From Zanthoxylum bungeanum (lineage: Eukaryota; Streptophyta; Magnoliopsida; Sapindales; Rutaceae), in contig SKCR01033643.1 in NCBI GenBank assembly GCA_019454045.1, positions 62,001 through 126,000 of the forward strand: a DNA stretch of 64,000 nucleotides, written 5' to 3'. Both the position numbers and the translations under genes were made by a program. Under the pieces are notes generated by a model. It had not been told where the DNA came from, searched no databases, and saw only the letters and a list, made by a program, of their open reading frames with translations. Within the stretch, counting starts at the first letter, position 1. Each line of letters begins with the position of its first letter. Below, one piece after another: positions 11,752 to 23,600 of this stretch.

Positions 11752-12608
11752 TGAACTTTTAGAAGAAAATAATGAAATGAAACCTCTATTTAAATTCATG
11801 AAATTCACCGTACAAATAGTGAATTTTAATTTTTTATTATTTTCTTTTTATGCATATTGGACCTACCAATATAATTAATATATTGTATTATTTCGGTGCA
11901 ATAATTAACCGATCGGGGCAGGAGTTTACTGATGACATGTGCTTTCTTTCGGGTTTGTCCTCAGATGGCGAATGGTATAAGTTTGAGATATAAAGAATGA
12001 GCGGATACGAGAAAGTTATCAATGTTACAAGGTGCCACTGCCATGATTCAAATCAAAGTAGCTTTACATGTTGTAAGCTCCATTTCAGAAACTGTGATAC
12101 TGGGTGTTTATGCAGTGTTACTCTACAAATTGATCGACCAGCTACAACTTGAATATTGAAAACGACCGGACTAATTTATCAATTCATCAATTTTAATCGA
12201 ATTTTATCTGAAATCTGTTTCAGTCCATGGAACAAAGACTAAAAATATAAAAATATTGTTTTGGTAAAAAAAACAAAAAAAAATAGGATTAAAAAATGAC
12301 CGGACTAAAATATTATAATATTATAATAATATAATATTGAGTGGCAAAAAGAATAAAAAATGTTTTTTCATATCCTTTTAAACCTGATTACTATGAATCC
12401 AGTGGAAGAGTTCACAGGATATGGAGCTACAGATCAAGTTTCAAATCTGGGAAATCAAGATTCACATAGAAAATGACCACAAATTGATATTCATGGTGAT
12501 TACTGAATATGTCATGATGATTTATTATTATTTCAAACTAGCTAAGAATTAAAAGCTTGATTTTTTAATTAAAAAAAATTATTTTAATACATGCATGCAA
12601 TGAACAAA
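11752..12608. other. Intergenic, no gene recognised
   Basis: AT-rich non-coding DNA with poly-A runs and a TATAATATTATAAT block near 12310-12340. I see no ORF or recognisable element. Confidence 0.5.
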
Positions 12609-12800
12609 CATTACAAAAAACAAAAACAGTTTACCGATGGATATTTATGTCGGTGATATTCTAAATTTCGTTGATAAATGGTTTATCGAAGAAAAAAATT
12701 ATGTTGTTAAATGGTTTGTCGGTAAATATTTTTCACCCGTCATTAAATTTACGACGAAATTTCATCACTAATTTGTCTGTATTTTGGTGATATTTTAATT
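12609..12800 (+). mobile_element. Possible CACTA-like terminus with subterminal repeats
   Basis: CATTACAAAAAACAAAAACAG followed by TTTACCGATGG resembles the CACTACAAGAAAAA... end of plant CACTA elements. After it come repeated TTACCGA / GTCGGTAAA / ACGACGAAATTT words in both orientations, as in CACTA subterminal regions. No transposase is visible and no matching opposite end was found. Resemblance is seen; the family name is inference. Confidence 0.4.
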
Positions 12801-13420
12801 ATGAAATTACCCATGAGCTTAGTTTGCAAATCAAACAAATTCATAGTTGAGTGAAATTTATTCGAGAAGTAATTTTTTTCGAATTAATTCTGGAACGAAA
12901 ATCAACCATCAATAGCTTCCACTCACATGAAAAAAGTGAGATTCTAAGAATGGAGGAAAAACTCTAAAAGAGGGCGTGGACATTCTAAGAAAAGAGAAAT
13001 ATTCACAAATATGTTCAAAGAATAAATAAACAGAGAAAAGTTTTTAGAAGAAAAAGAATTGTAAATTGATTTTTAAATTAAAAAAAAAAATGGAAGATTC
13101 TAACTTAAGTTTCGGAGTTTTAATCTTGTAAAAAAAATTTATTAATCTTAAAGCAAAACAAAATCAGGTCATCAAGTATCTATTTCCCGACCTATATTAA
13201 AATTGGACCTCAGAGAATCAAACCTAAAACCCATAAAAAAATATGAAATCTTACTACTTTTTTTTTCCTCATTCAATAATCATGATAGACTATCTAGAAT
13301 ACTGCTCAAATAAGTCCAATAAACTTGAATTATTGGTACAGAGAAATAAGAAACGCCACTCAAATATGAAAATAGAAATAGCAAGGACAATTCAATGTGA
13401 AAACTTAATAATATAAAACC
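12801..13420. other. Downstream region of the receptor kinase, no gene recognised
   Basis: AT-rich DNA with homopolymer A/T runs. It presumably includes the 3' flank of the minus-strand kinase gene that ends at 13421. Nothing else is recognisable. Confidence 0.5.
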
Positions 13421-15893
13421 TCAGAATAATATATCTAAGGATTTAGGAACTTGCTGATAATCCAGCGAACTTAGCTTGAGACGAAGCAGCTGAGCTGATG
13501 ACTCAGTGAAGAAAATTATGGCTTCCTGCCTGTCTTTGAGTACTTGAAGAGACCTAGGAATTAGAGAATGAGTCACTTCACAAAACCCCTCAAGGATTTG
13601 AACCACTTGATCCATTGATGGCCTTTGGGTTTCATCATCTTGGATACACCAACAAGCAACTTTGCAAATCCTTGAAATCTCCTCTACATCAGCTAGCCTT
13701 CAAGCCTTGAGTCTAAAAGGCTAATCACATTGCCACCTTCACTCATTAGGCTTGCTGCCCAAGTTGGGAAGTACTTAATTTCTCCATCTTCAGAATTGCA
13801 TTCAGAGTTTCTCCTTCCAGAAACGAACTCAAAGAGCATCATACCATAACTGTAAACATCAGCTTTGGCTGTTATGGCCACTCCTGAAATCCATTCGGGC
13901 GCGCGAGATAGCCTCTCGTTCCTCTAATGGTTGTTAGGACTCTGCTGAATTCTCTCCCAACAAGCTTAGCCAGGCCAAAATCTGCCACTTTTGGACACCA
14001 TTCGGCATCTAACAGAATGTTCTCTGGCTTTATGTCACAGTGTATGATGCAGTCTCTGCACCTGTCATGGAGATAAGCCAACCCTCTTGCTGTCCCTAGT
14101 GCAATTTGGTATCTTGTTTTCCAATCAAGAACAATTGAATCCTTTCCTTGGAAGAGATGAGAATCTAAAGAACTATTTGGCATGTAATCATAGACCAACA
14201 ACTTTTTACTACCTTCGGAACAGAACCCGCGAAGTCTAATTAGATTGACATGTTGGATGTTACCTATTGTGCTTACTTCTGCCCTGAATTGTTTCTCTCC
14301 TTGGCTGATACTTTGAAGCCTCTTCACAGCTATGACACTTGAATTAGGCAGCACCCCTTTGAAAACAGAACCGAAGCCTCCTCCCCCCAATTTATCTGAA
14401 AAGTTCTTTGTTGCATTTTTCAAATCCTTGTATGTAAATGCCACCAATGCACCATCGTCCCCTGCTTTGCTTGTTTTCATTGAGCTCTTTCTCTTGCACA
14501 AGTGCACAAACGCAAGAAGGCCTAGTAGAACTACCAAAGTCACTGACCCCACAACACCACCAATGACTATTCGCTTCTTATTACTGGAACTTGAAAATTC
14601 AGAAGCTGCAAGCTTGATGTAAATAGTTTTCCCATTTGTATCACCTGGTGCAAGTTGGTGCAGACTTAATAGGTTTCCAATCCAAATTGAACAAGCATTG
14701 TCTTCATAAGCATAAGCAGTACAAGAGCAGTTACTCGAGCAGATTCGTTTGCATTCCTTGATACTACCAACTGCCACAGATTGTGGATATTTAGGCAATA
14801 CCATGTAAGAATTTGCTAAAAACTGGTCACTCTTTCCATTAGCAACAACATTATTTTCACACTGGAGTTGGGTTTTCCTCACACAACCAGCAGAATAATC
14901 CTGCAGCGAGTTCCAATCATTCTCTGATTTTGGCCTAAAACCTGGCTGACAAGCACAGAAAGACTTGTATCCCTCGTTACAGCTGCCAAATGCACCACAA
15001 TAAGCATAAACATCACAAGGTTGTTTCGGTTGAGACCAAAATTGGAACCAAGCCTTGCTAGTCTCCAACCAAAACGACTGTACAATCTGCCCTGAAGAAT
15101 CAATAACAAATCGACTTAGCATAGAATTTATAACATAATAACTGAAATAGCTCCCATTTTCATCCGAAATGTAGTGGAAGTCAAAATTATGATGATATAT
15201 CATTTCAGGAATGTTGGCAAAACCTACTCCAGTCCAGATTCCACTGTTCCAGTATTGTTCAGACCTATTCCACAATAGAACATATTGATCTGATCCATCG
15301 GCTAGCTCAAGAGAGAAGGGACCATGTGCAGGATCCTCTTTATTCTTCCAAGAAATGAGAATTTGGTCAACTTTTGCCTTTTTGTTTCTTCCAAACCTCA
15401 TACCAGGAAGCCATGTATGAGTAGGATGATCAAAACTTTGCCATAACGGCTCTGACAAACTAGACAAATCTCTCAAAACAAGATTGCCTTCATCTAGAAG
15501 AACTGCTTCTATAGAAGTTGTTGCATTGGTTGAGTTCAAACTTGTGGACCAAATGGGCAATTTGTGCTCATTGAAAAGAACTAAATTACCATCTGATGAG
15601 ATTCTTAGCACTGAAGAGTATTTATCAGAAACTGGTTTCTCTCTATTTGCTACCCAAACTATGTTTTTTTCAGACAATTTTTTGTACCACATGCCTATGT
15701 AGTAGTTTGAAGAGTTACCTGTCTTGAAGAAGCCTAGTTCAAAGACGTCACCTGCAGAGACAATTGTTTGATCACCAGAGAGAGATTTGCTTGCAGAAAT
15801 GGAGCCAGAAGCTGCAGAAGTGAAATGGAGTTTGAGAAAAATGAATATGAAGAGAGCACAGAGCATGGGCCATGCATTGTTCTTGATATCCAT
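13421..15893 (-). pseudogene. G-type lectin S-receptor-like Ser/Thr kinase (At2g19130-like), two frameshifts
   Basis: A plasma-membrane receptor-like kinase, single exon, starting at the ATG at 15891-15893. Seen in order: signal peptide (about residues 1-27), B-lectin domain (LGFFKTGNSSNYYIGMWY, DEGNLVLRD, WQSFDHPTHTWLPG), S-locus glycoprotein and EGF/PAN-like cysteine regions (about 200-425), one membrane segment (about 443-466), and a kinase with GGGGFGSVFKG loop, AVKRL lysine, HCDIKPEN catalytic loop and VADFGLAK. After RGTRGYLA the frame is lost by 2 extra bases at about 13899-13906 (GCGCGC), in the APE motif. Reading resumes in another frame as VAITAKADVYSYGMMLFEF. It is lost again near 13697-13702 after SRLEG, then resumes to the stop near 13421 (QVVQILEGF...FFTESSAQ). 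Restored length would be about 820 codons, normal for the family. Either a recent pseudogene or assembly errors. Ligand unknown. Confidence 0.85.
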
Positions 15894-16384
15894 GGCTGCA
15901 GAAAACTCTTATGCCTACAAGATATGTATTTAGATATTTCAGTAAGATTGGGGCCCAATATGGCTCAAGATTCAAGTGTCAAACAAGAGTCATTGTTTTA
16001 GTGAAATCAACTTTGTTACATAAATTTCATACACACACTGGTCATTTTGTCGTCTAACTAGACATAATTATTTCTGTTTCAGAAGCTGTCAAAGCCATCC
16101 TTCCAGAAATTCGAAGTTTTTAGTCAATAGAAGCCAATACAATATTGCGACGTCATTTTTATGCATGTTGCTTTTGGCATTTTGCTCTGATTTCAATACC
16201 TAATTTTGACATTTGAAGCTATTAGGTGAACTTGCTTCCTTCAACCAATACAAAGGAGCCTAAATGGATGAGAGATATTGGAGATAATAACTAACTAGTC
16301 ACAAGCTTCTATTGAAATATACACACAGCTTGTTACAAGTGACAGTGGCCAAATATATATTCTTAACAAGCATTTAAGGATTTG
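15894..16384. other. Upstream region of the receptor kinase
   Basis: Non-coding on inspection. It should hold the promoter and 5' UTR of the minus-strand kinase. No clear TATA box or other element could be assigned with confidence. Confidence 0.4.
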
Positions 16385-16825
16385 TTGATGATGTGTTTCA
16401 CCATCTTAGATGTACCAAAGAGCAACTCTGCAAATTCTTGAAAGCTCATCTTCATCAGCATTGCCCTCTTGTCTTGGGTTTAATATATAATAGGCTAATG
16501 AGATCGCTGCCCTGGGCAATTTGTTTAGCATCTTCAGATTGCTTGGAGTTTCTAATTCCCGATACAAATGTAATATTTGATATAGAATTTGGTAGGTTTA
16601 TAATTTAACATATATTTTCACTCTAATATTTATAAATTAATTTATACTTTCAATCCATACTCTACACCAAATGGTGTATTATTGACTTTAGCTGTTATGG
16701 CCACTCCTGAAATCCATTCTGGTGCAAGGTAAGTAACCTCTTGTCCCTCTCATGATTGTTAGCGCTCCCAGCAGGCTTTGCCAGGCCAAAATCTGCCACC
16801 TTTGGACACAATTCAACATCTATCA
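16385..16825 (-). pseudogene. Decayed fragment of a second, related receptor kinase
   Basis: Two blocks match the neighbouring kinase on the same strand. At 16385-16570 lies the stretch around the C-terminal kinase subdomains (compare 13620-13830). At 16681-16820 lies the DFG-to-APE stretch (compare 13860-14010), including an intact LAPEWISGVAITA-type phrase. Between them sits unrelated AT-rich DNA. No continuous frame survives. It is a tandem paralog relic, useful because it retains the original frame at the site where the neighbouring kinase carries a 2 bp insertion. Confidence 0.75.
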
Positions 16826-16849
16826 CCACGCAAAAATATCGTTTTTTTT

Positions 16850-17262
16850 TTTTGAATTATTATAATCAACATATATTAGAATAGGTTATCTACTAAAACT
16901 CTAAATACATATATATGTAGTATTGGTGGGAAAATCTTCCTTCATTGAAGTCTCCACTACTTTTGTGGGGACTCGAAGACATGGGTTGCAAAAAAAATAT
17001 TATATTAAAATTAAAAACATCGTCGCTAATGAATTTTATCGACAAAGAAAAATTTTGATGGTAAATGACTTATCGATAAATTTCAATTTGTTAATAAATT
17101 ATCGATGAAATTTCTATCCGTTGATAAATTATAAATGAATTTTTAGATTTTACCGACAGAATTTTTGATTAATAATTATTTTTTTAATATTTTGAGGCCC
17201 ACCATACCCTCCAACTAGCTCAGAGTGGGCCCCAGTCCCCATAACTGGCCCTTGGGATGGGG
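16850..17262. repeat. TE remnant rich in ATCGATAAA/TTACCGA words (left part)
   Basis: Repeated words such as TTTATCGACAAAG, TTATCGATAAATT, ATTATCGATGAAATTT and TTTACCGACAGAATTT occur at short intervals in both orientations. The style is that of subterminal regions of plant CACTA or Mutator-like elements. It continues at 17793-18360 on the other side of an inserted hAT-type element. No transposase ORF. Confidence 0.45.
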
Positions 17263-17270
17263 GCCCTCAC

Positions 17271-17784
17271 TAGGGATGGCAATTCCGGACCCGGATCCGG
17301 ATCCGCAAGCTCTTGAATGGACCCAGTAAAACGCTTCCGGGTCCGGACCCGGGATCCGCAACTCCACTGTTTTTTTCGTTTTAAGCTCCGGGTACACATT
17401 TTTTTGTTTTGTGCTTATTTGAACTTCTATCTCTTAATCCACCATTATCCTCGGATCATCTACCTACTTTTACATCCATTAACATGTATTAAGTGCGTGT
17501 GTAAAATAAATCATCTAAAAACTCATCTACAAGCCGTAAAACAAGAATTGCCACATGTATAATAAAACAAGAAATGTCATGAAGAAGGAAAATTGGTAAG
17601 TTTATTTTAAAATGGAGATAAATTTCTTTTAAATTTTTGTTTTTTGTTTTTTTTTATAAAACCGGGTCCTGGGTACCCTGGTCCGGAAACACCCGGACCC
17701 GCATCCGGACCCGGTAACTTGCGGGTCTATGTAATACAGACCCGAATCCGGGTCGTCCGGGTCCGAGTCTGCTTGTCATGCCTA
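17271..17784. mobile_element. Non-autonomous hAT-type element with 8 bp target duplication
   Basis: Flanked by a perfect 8 bp direct repeat GCCCTCAC (17263-17270 and 17785-17792), the size made by hAT transposases. Ends are TAGGGATGGCAATTCCGG on the left and, reversed, TAGGCATGACAAGCAGACTCGG on the right. Inside both ends are iterated CCGGACCCGGATCCGG words, several palindromic. The 514 bp interior is AT-rich with no transposase, so it would need one in trans. The short frames across it are not genes. Confidence 0.85.
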
Positions 17785-17792
17785 GCCCTCAC

Positions 17793-18003
17793 CATCCCCT
17801 TTAAATTGATATGAATTAATGCAAGTGGTGTGATTTGAACCATTACACTAAGGTTTGTTTATCGTAAACTAAAATAAAAAAATATTATATAATAATAAAA
17901 AATAAACATATTATTAATTATTTATAGTAAAATAATAATTAATAATTTAAAATAATAATAGCTAATATTGCAATTCCACGGAAATGCATGTTGTTAAAAC
18001 TCA

Positions 18004-18056
<53 letters not shown>

Positions 18057-18360
18057 TAATAATTTAATAAAAATAAATATTGAAAAAAAAATTGATCGGT
18101 AAAACTTCTAATTTCTGCCGGTAAAATCAAGTTACTTAGGTAAAAACTAAAAATTTCATAGATAATTTACCTACGAAAAATTCATCGATAAATCCCATAA
18201 TTTCTGTTGATATTGTGTGAATTTTGACGAAAAATGTCATTAATAAAGCTTAAAAATTTCATAGGTAATTCATTTGTATTTCTGTCAATAATACGTGTCC
18301 TCACTTTTACAGATAAATAATTCTATCGGTAAATTATCCATGGAATTTCATTGGAAATGC
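17793..18360. repeat. TE remnant rich in TCGATAAA/TCGGTAAA words (right part)
   Basis: Continuation of the repeat at 16850-17262 after the hAT-type insertion, with words like GATCGGTAAAAC, CATCGATAAATCC and CTATCGGTAAATT. It contains the (ATA)n microsatellite at 18007-18059. No coding sequence and no clear terminus. Confidence 0.4.
18007..18059. repeat. (AAT)n microsatellite
   Basis: About 16 near-perfect AAT/ATA trinucleotide units. The minus-strand frame over it yields a run of isoleucines and is not a gene. Confidence 0.95.
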
Positions 18361-19439
18361 GTTAATATTAAATATTTGGAAAATTATCAATCATATATTT
18401 AAAGATTGATATGTTATTTTGTTCACCGATAGACTTTAAGTTTAAGATACTCGAACCTCCAACATAATGTTCTAATAAATGTAAATGGCACAAAACGCAC
18501 GAATCTGGCGTCAACGTAAACCATTTGTACCAAAGTGAACCTTTGTGTGTCATTTTGCACTTTTTTGAAGATCACATGACAGAAGGCAAATAAAAAATCT
18601 AAAAAAGTGCAATCAATGCGTACAAATTACAGCTACATCCAGCTTATTATGATTGCAACGTACACCATGGCTCCGTTTTGGGCGGTCCCTTCAACATTTG
18701 TCCAGAAAAAGTTGAACGCTACCTCCTTACTATTGGAGTTTTTTTTTATGCTTCATTTTTTAATAATTTTTTCTAATAATAGATTATTAAAATAGTGACT
18801 TATAAATTTTTATATAATAATTATCAATAAAAATTAAAAAATTAAAAAATTAAAAAACTAAAAAACTAAAAAAAATAAAAAATTCGACACAAAACTCAAC
18901 CGATCTAGATCGTTAATTAAAAAGGTCATTTTCTCATGGCTTTCGTTAAAGTCGGGCAATCTCATTTTCCTCCACAGCAAGACTTATTCGGTTGTCTCTA
19001 CATTATTGATTGTTCTTTGTCTCTCTCTCTCTCTCTTTCTGACTTTCATATCCATAATCCATTTCAACAGCAAAGCAAAGGTGTTGTTTCATGACAAAAT
19101 ATAAAATGAGCTATATATCGTTCTTTTATTCATTTATTCTCCATATTGAATACAATATTAAATTTGTATATTTATACTAATAAATATTAAATTAGATAGG
19201 GTAATATATTATAATTTAATAATCTAGAAATATATGATAATTATAATATTATATATATATATAATATTCCTGTTAAGGTCAAACTTAAAGACAATAAAAA
19301 CACACATTACAATGCATATGTTGTCTATAATAATTTTATTATTTTGTTAAAATTACTAAATTTAAAAGTCATATTATTAAACATTATAATTTTTATTCAC
19401 AATTAAAGATTTCCTTGCGAAGGAAGAGTAATGTTACTA
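18361..19439. other. Intergenic, no gene recognised
   Basis: AT-rich, with a (TC)n run at about 19018-19037 and a (TA)n run near 19250-19262. I found no ORF with recognisable domains. Confidence 0.5.
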
Positions 19440-19444
19440 TTCTC

Positions 19445-20038
19445 TGTTTGTGGTATAATGTCATTAAATAGAGACTAACATGCAACCAAACGGATCAAAA
19501 CCAGAATACTAAACAAACTATGCAAAACCCTAAAACTTGCAATATGAAGAAAAACCTGGAAAAATTGACGAAACGCAAATCAAGTCGAGATAGATCTTTG
19601 TCCTTAAGAACTTATTAGCCCCGTCTCGGTGCTCTACGGGTTTTGTGGCTAATGTTCTCCCAGAATCACTCGGATTCCTCTTCTTCAATGGGCACTCCTT
19701 AAGAAGATCTTGAACTTGAAAATTGAGGAATTCTCTATCTGACTCAAAAACGGAATTATGAGACTCTTTACTACTGTAATTTTTGGATTGATTTCAGATA
19801 TAGAGAATGAACATGGAGGCCTCCTTATAAAGGCATGGAAGGGTGCCTTAAGGGCACCCTTTGGTTTTGGGGTGCAACCCTCCAAAGGGTTGCCCCTCCC
19901 ATGCACTACTTGGAGCCTAGAGTTATGTTCTTTTATATTGGAGGACATGTCCCTACATGTGTGTACCTTTTCCAAGGGGTACATCCAAGGGACATGTCCC
20001 TCCTCCATCAACCCTCAATAATTGAAGAATTTTCTACA
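19445..20038 (-). repeat. 3' LTR of the TTCTC-flanked Copia element
   Basis: 594 bp. On the minus strand it starts TGTAGAAAATTCTTC at 20038 and ends ACCACAAACA at 19445. It matches 25534-26072 along its whole length but has about 56 extra bases around 19633-19690. Contains GGACATGTCCCTACATG and its partner GGGACATGTCC, short palindrome-like words. Confidence 0.9.
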
Positions 20039-20048
20039 ATCCCCCACA
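20039..20048 (-). promoter_or_regulatory. Polypurine tract
   Basis: Minus-strand GTGGGGGAT sits directly before the LTR start TGTAGAAAA, as expected for the plus-strand primer. Confidence 0.75.
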
Positions 20049-20611
20049 ATTCTTCAAATATTCATGCAGACACTTGAGAGAGTTTCCGTGAACTAAAGCT
20101 GCATCGAAATATGTAGCTTTCGCCTTGAACATTTCCTAGTGAATGACAATCGGATTTACTTGGCAAACCAGTGACCCATAGTTTTGAACTATTCCGCCGT
20201 TGGTGTAAACCAAGACAACTGCCAACACACAGCTTTACTTCGACCATTTCTCGTTCTACGGTGTGTTCATTTCGGCCCTGAACAGCGGTCCTGGATTCAT
20301 CAAGCACTTTATGGAAATAAGCCTGTAAAATCCCATGGAAGCGGCCTCACTTCTTACTTGAAATAGGTGATCTACTATAAAGAGGTAATTTGCCTTTACC
20401 TCCATTAGGACTCATCTCATAATATAGTGATCATTAAAAGCCTTAGCTTATCCTAACCTTGACAGACAGCACTCGGCGTCATTATCGGAATGGGAAAGAG
20501 TACAAAACTATTCAGTGCTTGTTTTGAATTGCACGAAGTTTCAGTTGTCCTTTTTGAACCTAGATCTTGGGATCTCTAGTCAGCTAGATTGGGTTTCCAC
20601 AGTGACAATTC
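20049..20611 (-). other. Region between pol and the 3' LTR, no gene recognised
   Basis: Untranslated tail of the minus-strand Copia element. Short frames exist but match nothing recognisable. Confidence 0.4.
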
Positions 20612-23600
20612 TTAATTTATAGGCTTCAAGCTCATTCCCCTCGATGACTTCTCAACTTGCTCTCTAGGTAAACCTTTAGTAAGTGGATCCACTAGGTTTT
20701 CCTTCGACTTAACATAATCGATCGATATTATGCCACTTGAGAGCAGTTGATGTATGGTATTATGTCTCCGACATATTTGTCGAGACTTACCATTATACAT
20801 TATATTTTGGGCTCTCCCAATAGCCGATTGGCTATCACAATGTATGCTTATCGCTGGTACCGGTTTAGGCCAACTAGGAATATCCTCCAGGAGATTTCGA
20901 AGTTATTCCGCTTCTTTCGATGTCTTGTCTAATGCTATGAACTCTGATTCCATAGTAGACCGGGCAATACAAGTTTGCCTCGAGGATTTCCATGACACGG
21001 CTGTATTACCAAGTGTGAAAATAAATCCACTCGTAGATTTGGAATCCACTGTATCAGATATCAAGTTAGCATCACTGTATCCCTCTAGAACAGCAGGATA
21101 TCTCTCATAATGTAGCCCATATTTTGAAGTTTCTCTCAGATACCTCAAAACTCTTACTATGGCTTTCCAGTGGTTATGTCTTGGATTGCTCGTATATCTG
21201 CTAAGCCTGTTTACAGCTTGAGTGATATCAGGTCGTGTGTAATTTGTGAGATACATCAGACTTCCGATGATTCTCGAATACTCTAATTGCGATACGCTTG
21301 AGCCAGTATTTTTTGATAGATGAAGGGTTAGGTATACAGGAGTTCTAGCCACATTTAGATCTCATTTGTTATATTTCTCAAGTATTTTCTTAATATAATG
21401 AGTCTGAGATAATATATATCTGTCTGATGTCCTATAAATCTTAATTCCTAGGTTCACATCAACTACTCCTAAATCTTTCATATCAAATCTGTGGATAACA
21501 CTATCTTGGTAGACTGAATCATTTCATTATTACTAGCAATTATCAGCATATCGTCTACATAGAGACTCACAATGACATATCCTTTTTGAGTTGATTTGGT
21601 GTACACGCACTTATCACACTCATTGGTTTTGAACCCACTTGACAACATCTCTTTGTCAAATTTCTCTTGCCATTGTTTAAGTGCTTGCTTTAATCCGTAC
21701 AAGGATTTTACAAGTTTGCACACCTTCTGTTCTTGTCCAGGAACATTAAAACCTTCTGGTTGTTCCATGTAAATCTCCTCATCCAATTCACCATTCAAGA
21801 ATGCCGTCTTTACATCCATTTGATGTATTTCAAGATCAAATATAGTTGTTATGGCTATGAGCATTCTTATCGATGTGATACGAGTCACTGGTGAATATGT
21901 GTCAAAGTAATCAAGACCTTCTTTTTGTCTATAACCTTTTATGACAAGCCTTGCCTTGTATTTATCTATTGATCCATCTGGTTTCATCTTCCGTTTGAAT
22001 ATCCATTTGTAGCCCAGTGGATTACAACCTGGAGGAAGATCAACCAACTCCCAAGTATGGTTTTGTAGGATGGAATCAATCTCACTATTGATAGCATCTT
22101 TCCACAAAGGTGCCTCTGGAGAAGACATTGCTTCCTTATAGCTTTGAGGCTCATTTTCTAACAAATATGTCAGAAAATCGAGACCAAAAGACTTAGACGT
22201 TCTAGCTCATTTGCTACGTCTAGGTTGGATTGTCTCAACGTTTGCACATTAATCTGACTATTGGTCATCCTGATCACTGTCTTTGACAGTATCAATAGTT
22301 CTTTTGAGAGACTATGTTCTTTGTCTTTCCTTACAAAGAAATATCTCTTCAAAAAATATCGCATTCCTTGACTCAATTATCATATTCGGATAGATGTAAA
22401 AAATCTCAGACTTGTGCATCAAGAATCGATACGCACTACTGTTGCGAGCATATCTAATGAATATACAATCAACATTTTTTGAACCTTCTTAGGTTTAGGA
22501 ACCATTACTTTGGCAAGACACCCCCCACACTTTTAGGTATTTGTAGGAAGGTACGTGACCTTCCACAACTCATATGGTGTCTTGTCCAATCTTCTGTGAG
22601 GAAGCTTGTTCAGAACGTAGTTCGCGGAAAGCAAGGCTTCCCCCCACAAGTTCTTGGGCAAACCAGAGCTTGTCAACATGGCGTTCATCATTTCCTTCAA
22701 CGTCCGATTTTTGCTCTCAGCAATCCCGTTTTATTGAGGCGAATAAGGAGCAGTGGTTTCGTGAATAATTCCATGATTGGAACAATATTCACCAAATGGT
22801 GACACATATTCACCACCTCTATCACTCCTGATTCTCTTGATTTTCTTGCCAAGTTGATTTTCAACTTCGTTCTTATAGTGTACAAAGCTCTCAATAGCTT
22901 CATCTTTGCTCCTCAGCAAATACACATAACAAAATCTTGTGCTATCATCGATAAAAGTGACAAAGTACTTTTTACCGCCTCTTGTTTGCACAATATTCAT
23001 ATCACACACATCAGTGTGTACAAGTTCCAAGGGTTCAGAACTTCGTTCTATGGAATGAAATGATGCTCTATGCATTTTTGCTTCAACACATGCCTCACAC
23101 TTATGTTGGCTATCAATTGTAAATTTAGGTATAAGGTCCATGTTAAAATCATAATTAACATGTCCTAACCTCTCATGCCATACATTTTGTGACTCAATAA
23201 TATAAGCAGAAGTTGTAGCTTTATTAATAGCACTGTGTCGATTGACAGTCATTACATTGGATTTGAAAAGGCCCTCAGTGAGGTATCATTTTCCTACATA
23301 CACATCATTTTTGGTCAATACAAATTTATCAGAAACAAATGTTAGTTTAAAATCAGCCTTACTAAGGAGAGAGCCCGTGACCAAATTCTTTCGAATATCT
23401 GGAACATGCAATATATTCTTCAATGTAAGCTCCTTTCCGGATGTCATCTTCAGAACCACTGTGCCTTGTCCAACCACTTTAGAGGTAGATGAGTTTCCCA
23501 TTGTCAGATGATTGCCGCCATCGACCTTTTGATACGAGAAAAATATCTTGCTATTTGCACAGATATGACGAGTAGCCCCAGTGTCTACCCATTATTCTCC
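20612..23600 (-). pseudogene. Copia pol pseudogene (PR-INT-RT-RNase H)
   Basis: On the minus strand, protease [11 protein letters not shown] is at about 23555-23590. GAG-pre-integrase WHERLGHVNYD is at about 23165-23200. Integrase shows HTDVCDM, FIDDSTRFCYVY and SDRGGEYVSP, with a stop in the PYSPQ*NGIAE motif at about 22733. RT runs at 21478-22164 with MDVKTAFLNGEL and YVDDMLII. RNase H is at 20903-21352 ([16 protein letters not shown]) with its C-terminal piece at 20612-20800 (DPLTKGLP). At least four frame breaks separate these pieces. Domain order fixes it as Copia. Confidence 0.85.

Noticed and set aside
14332..14622. Plus-strand frame within the receptor kinase
   Set aside because: Antisense shadow of the kinase coding sequence.
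17939..18130. Minus-strand frame with a run of isoleucines
   Set aside because: It is the translation of the AAT microsatellite.
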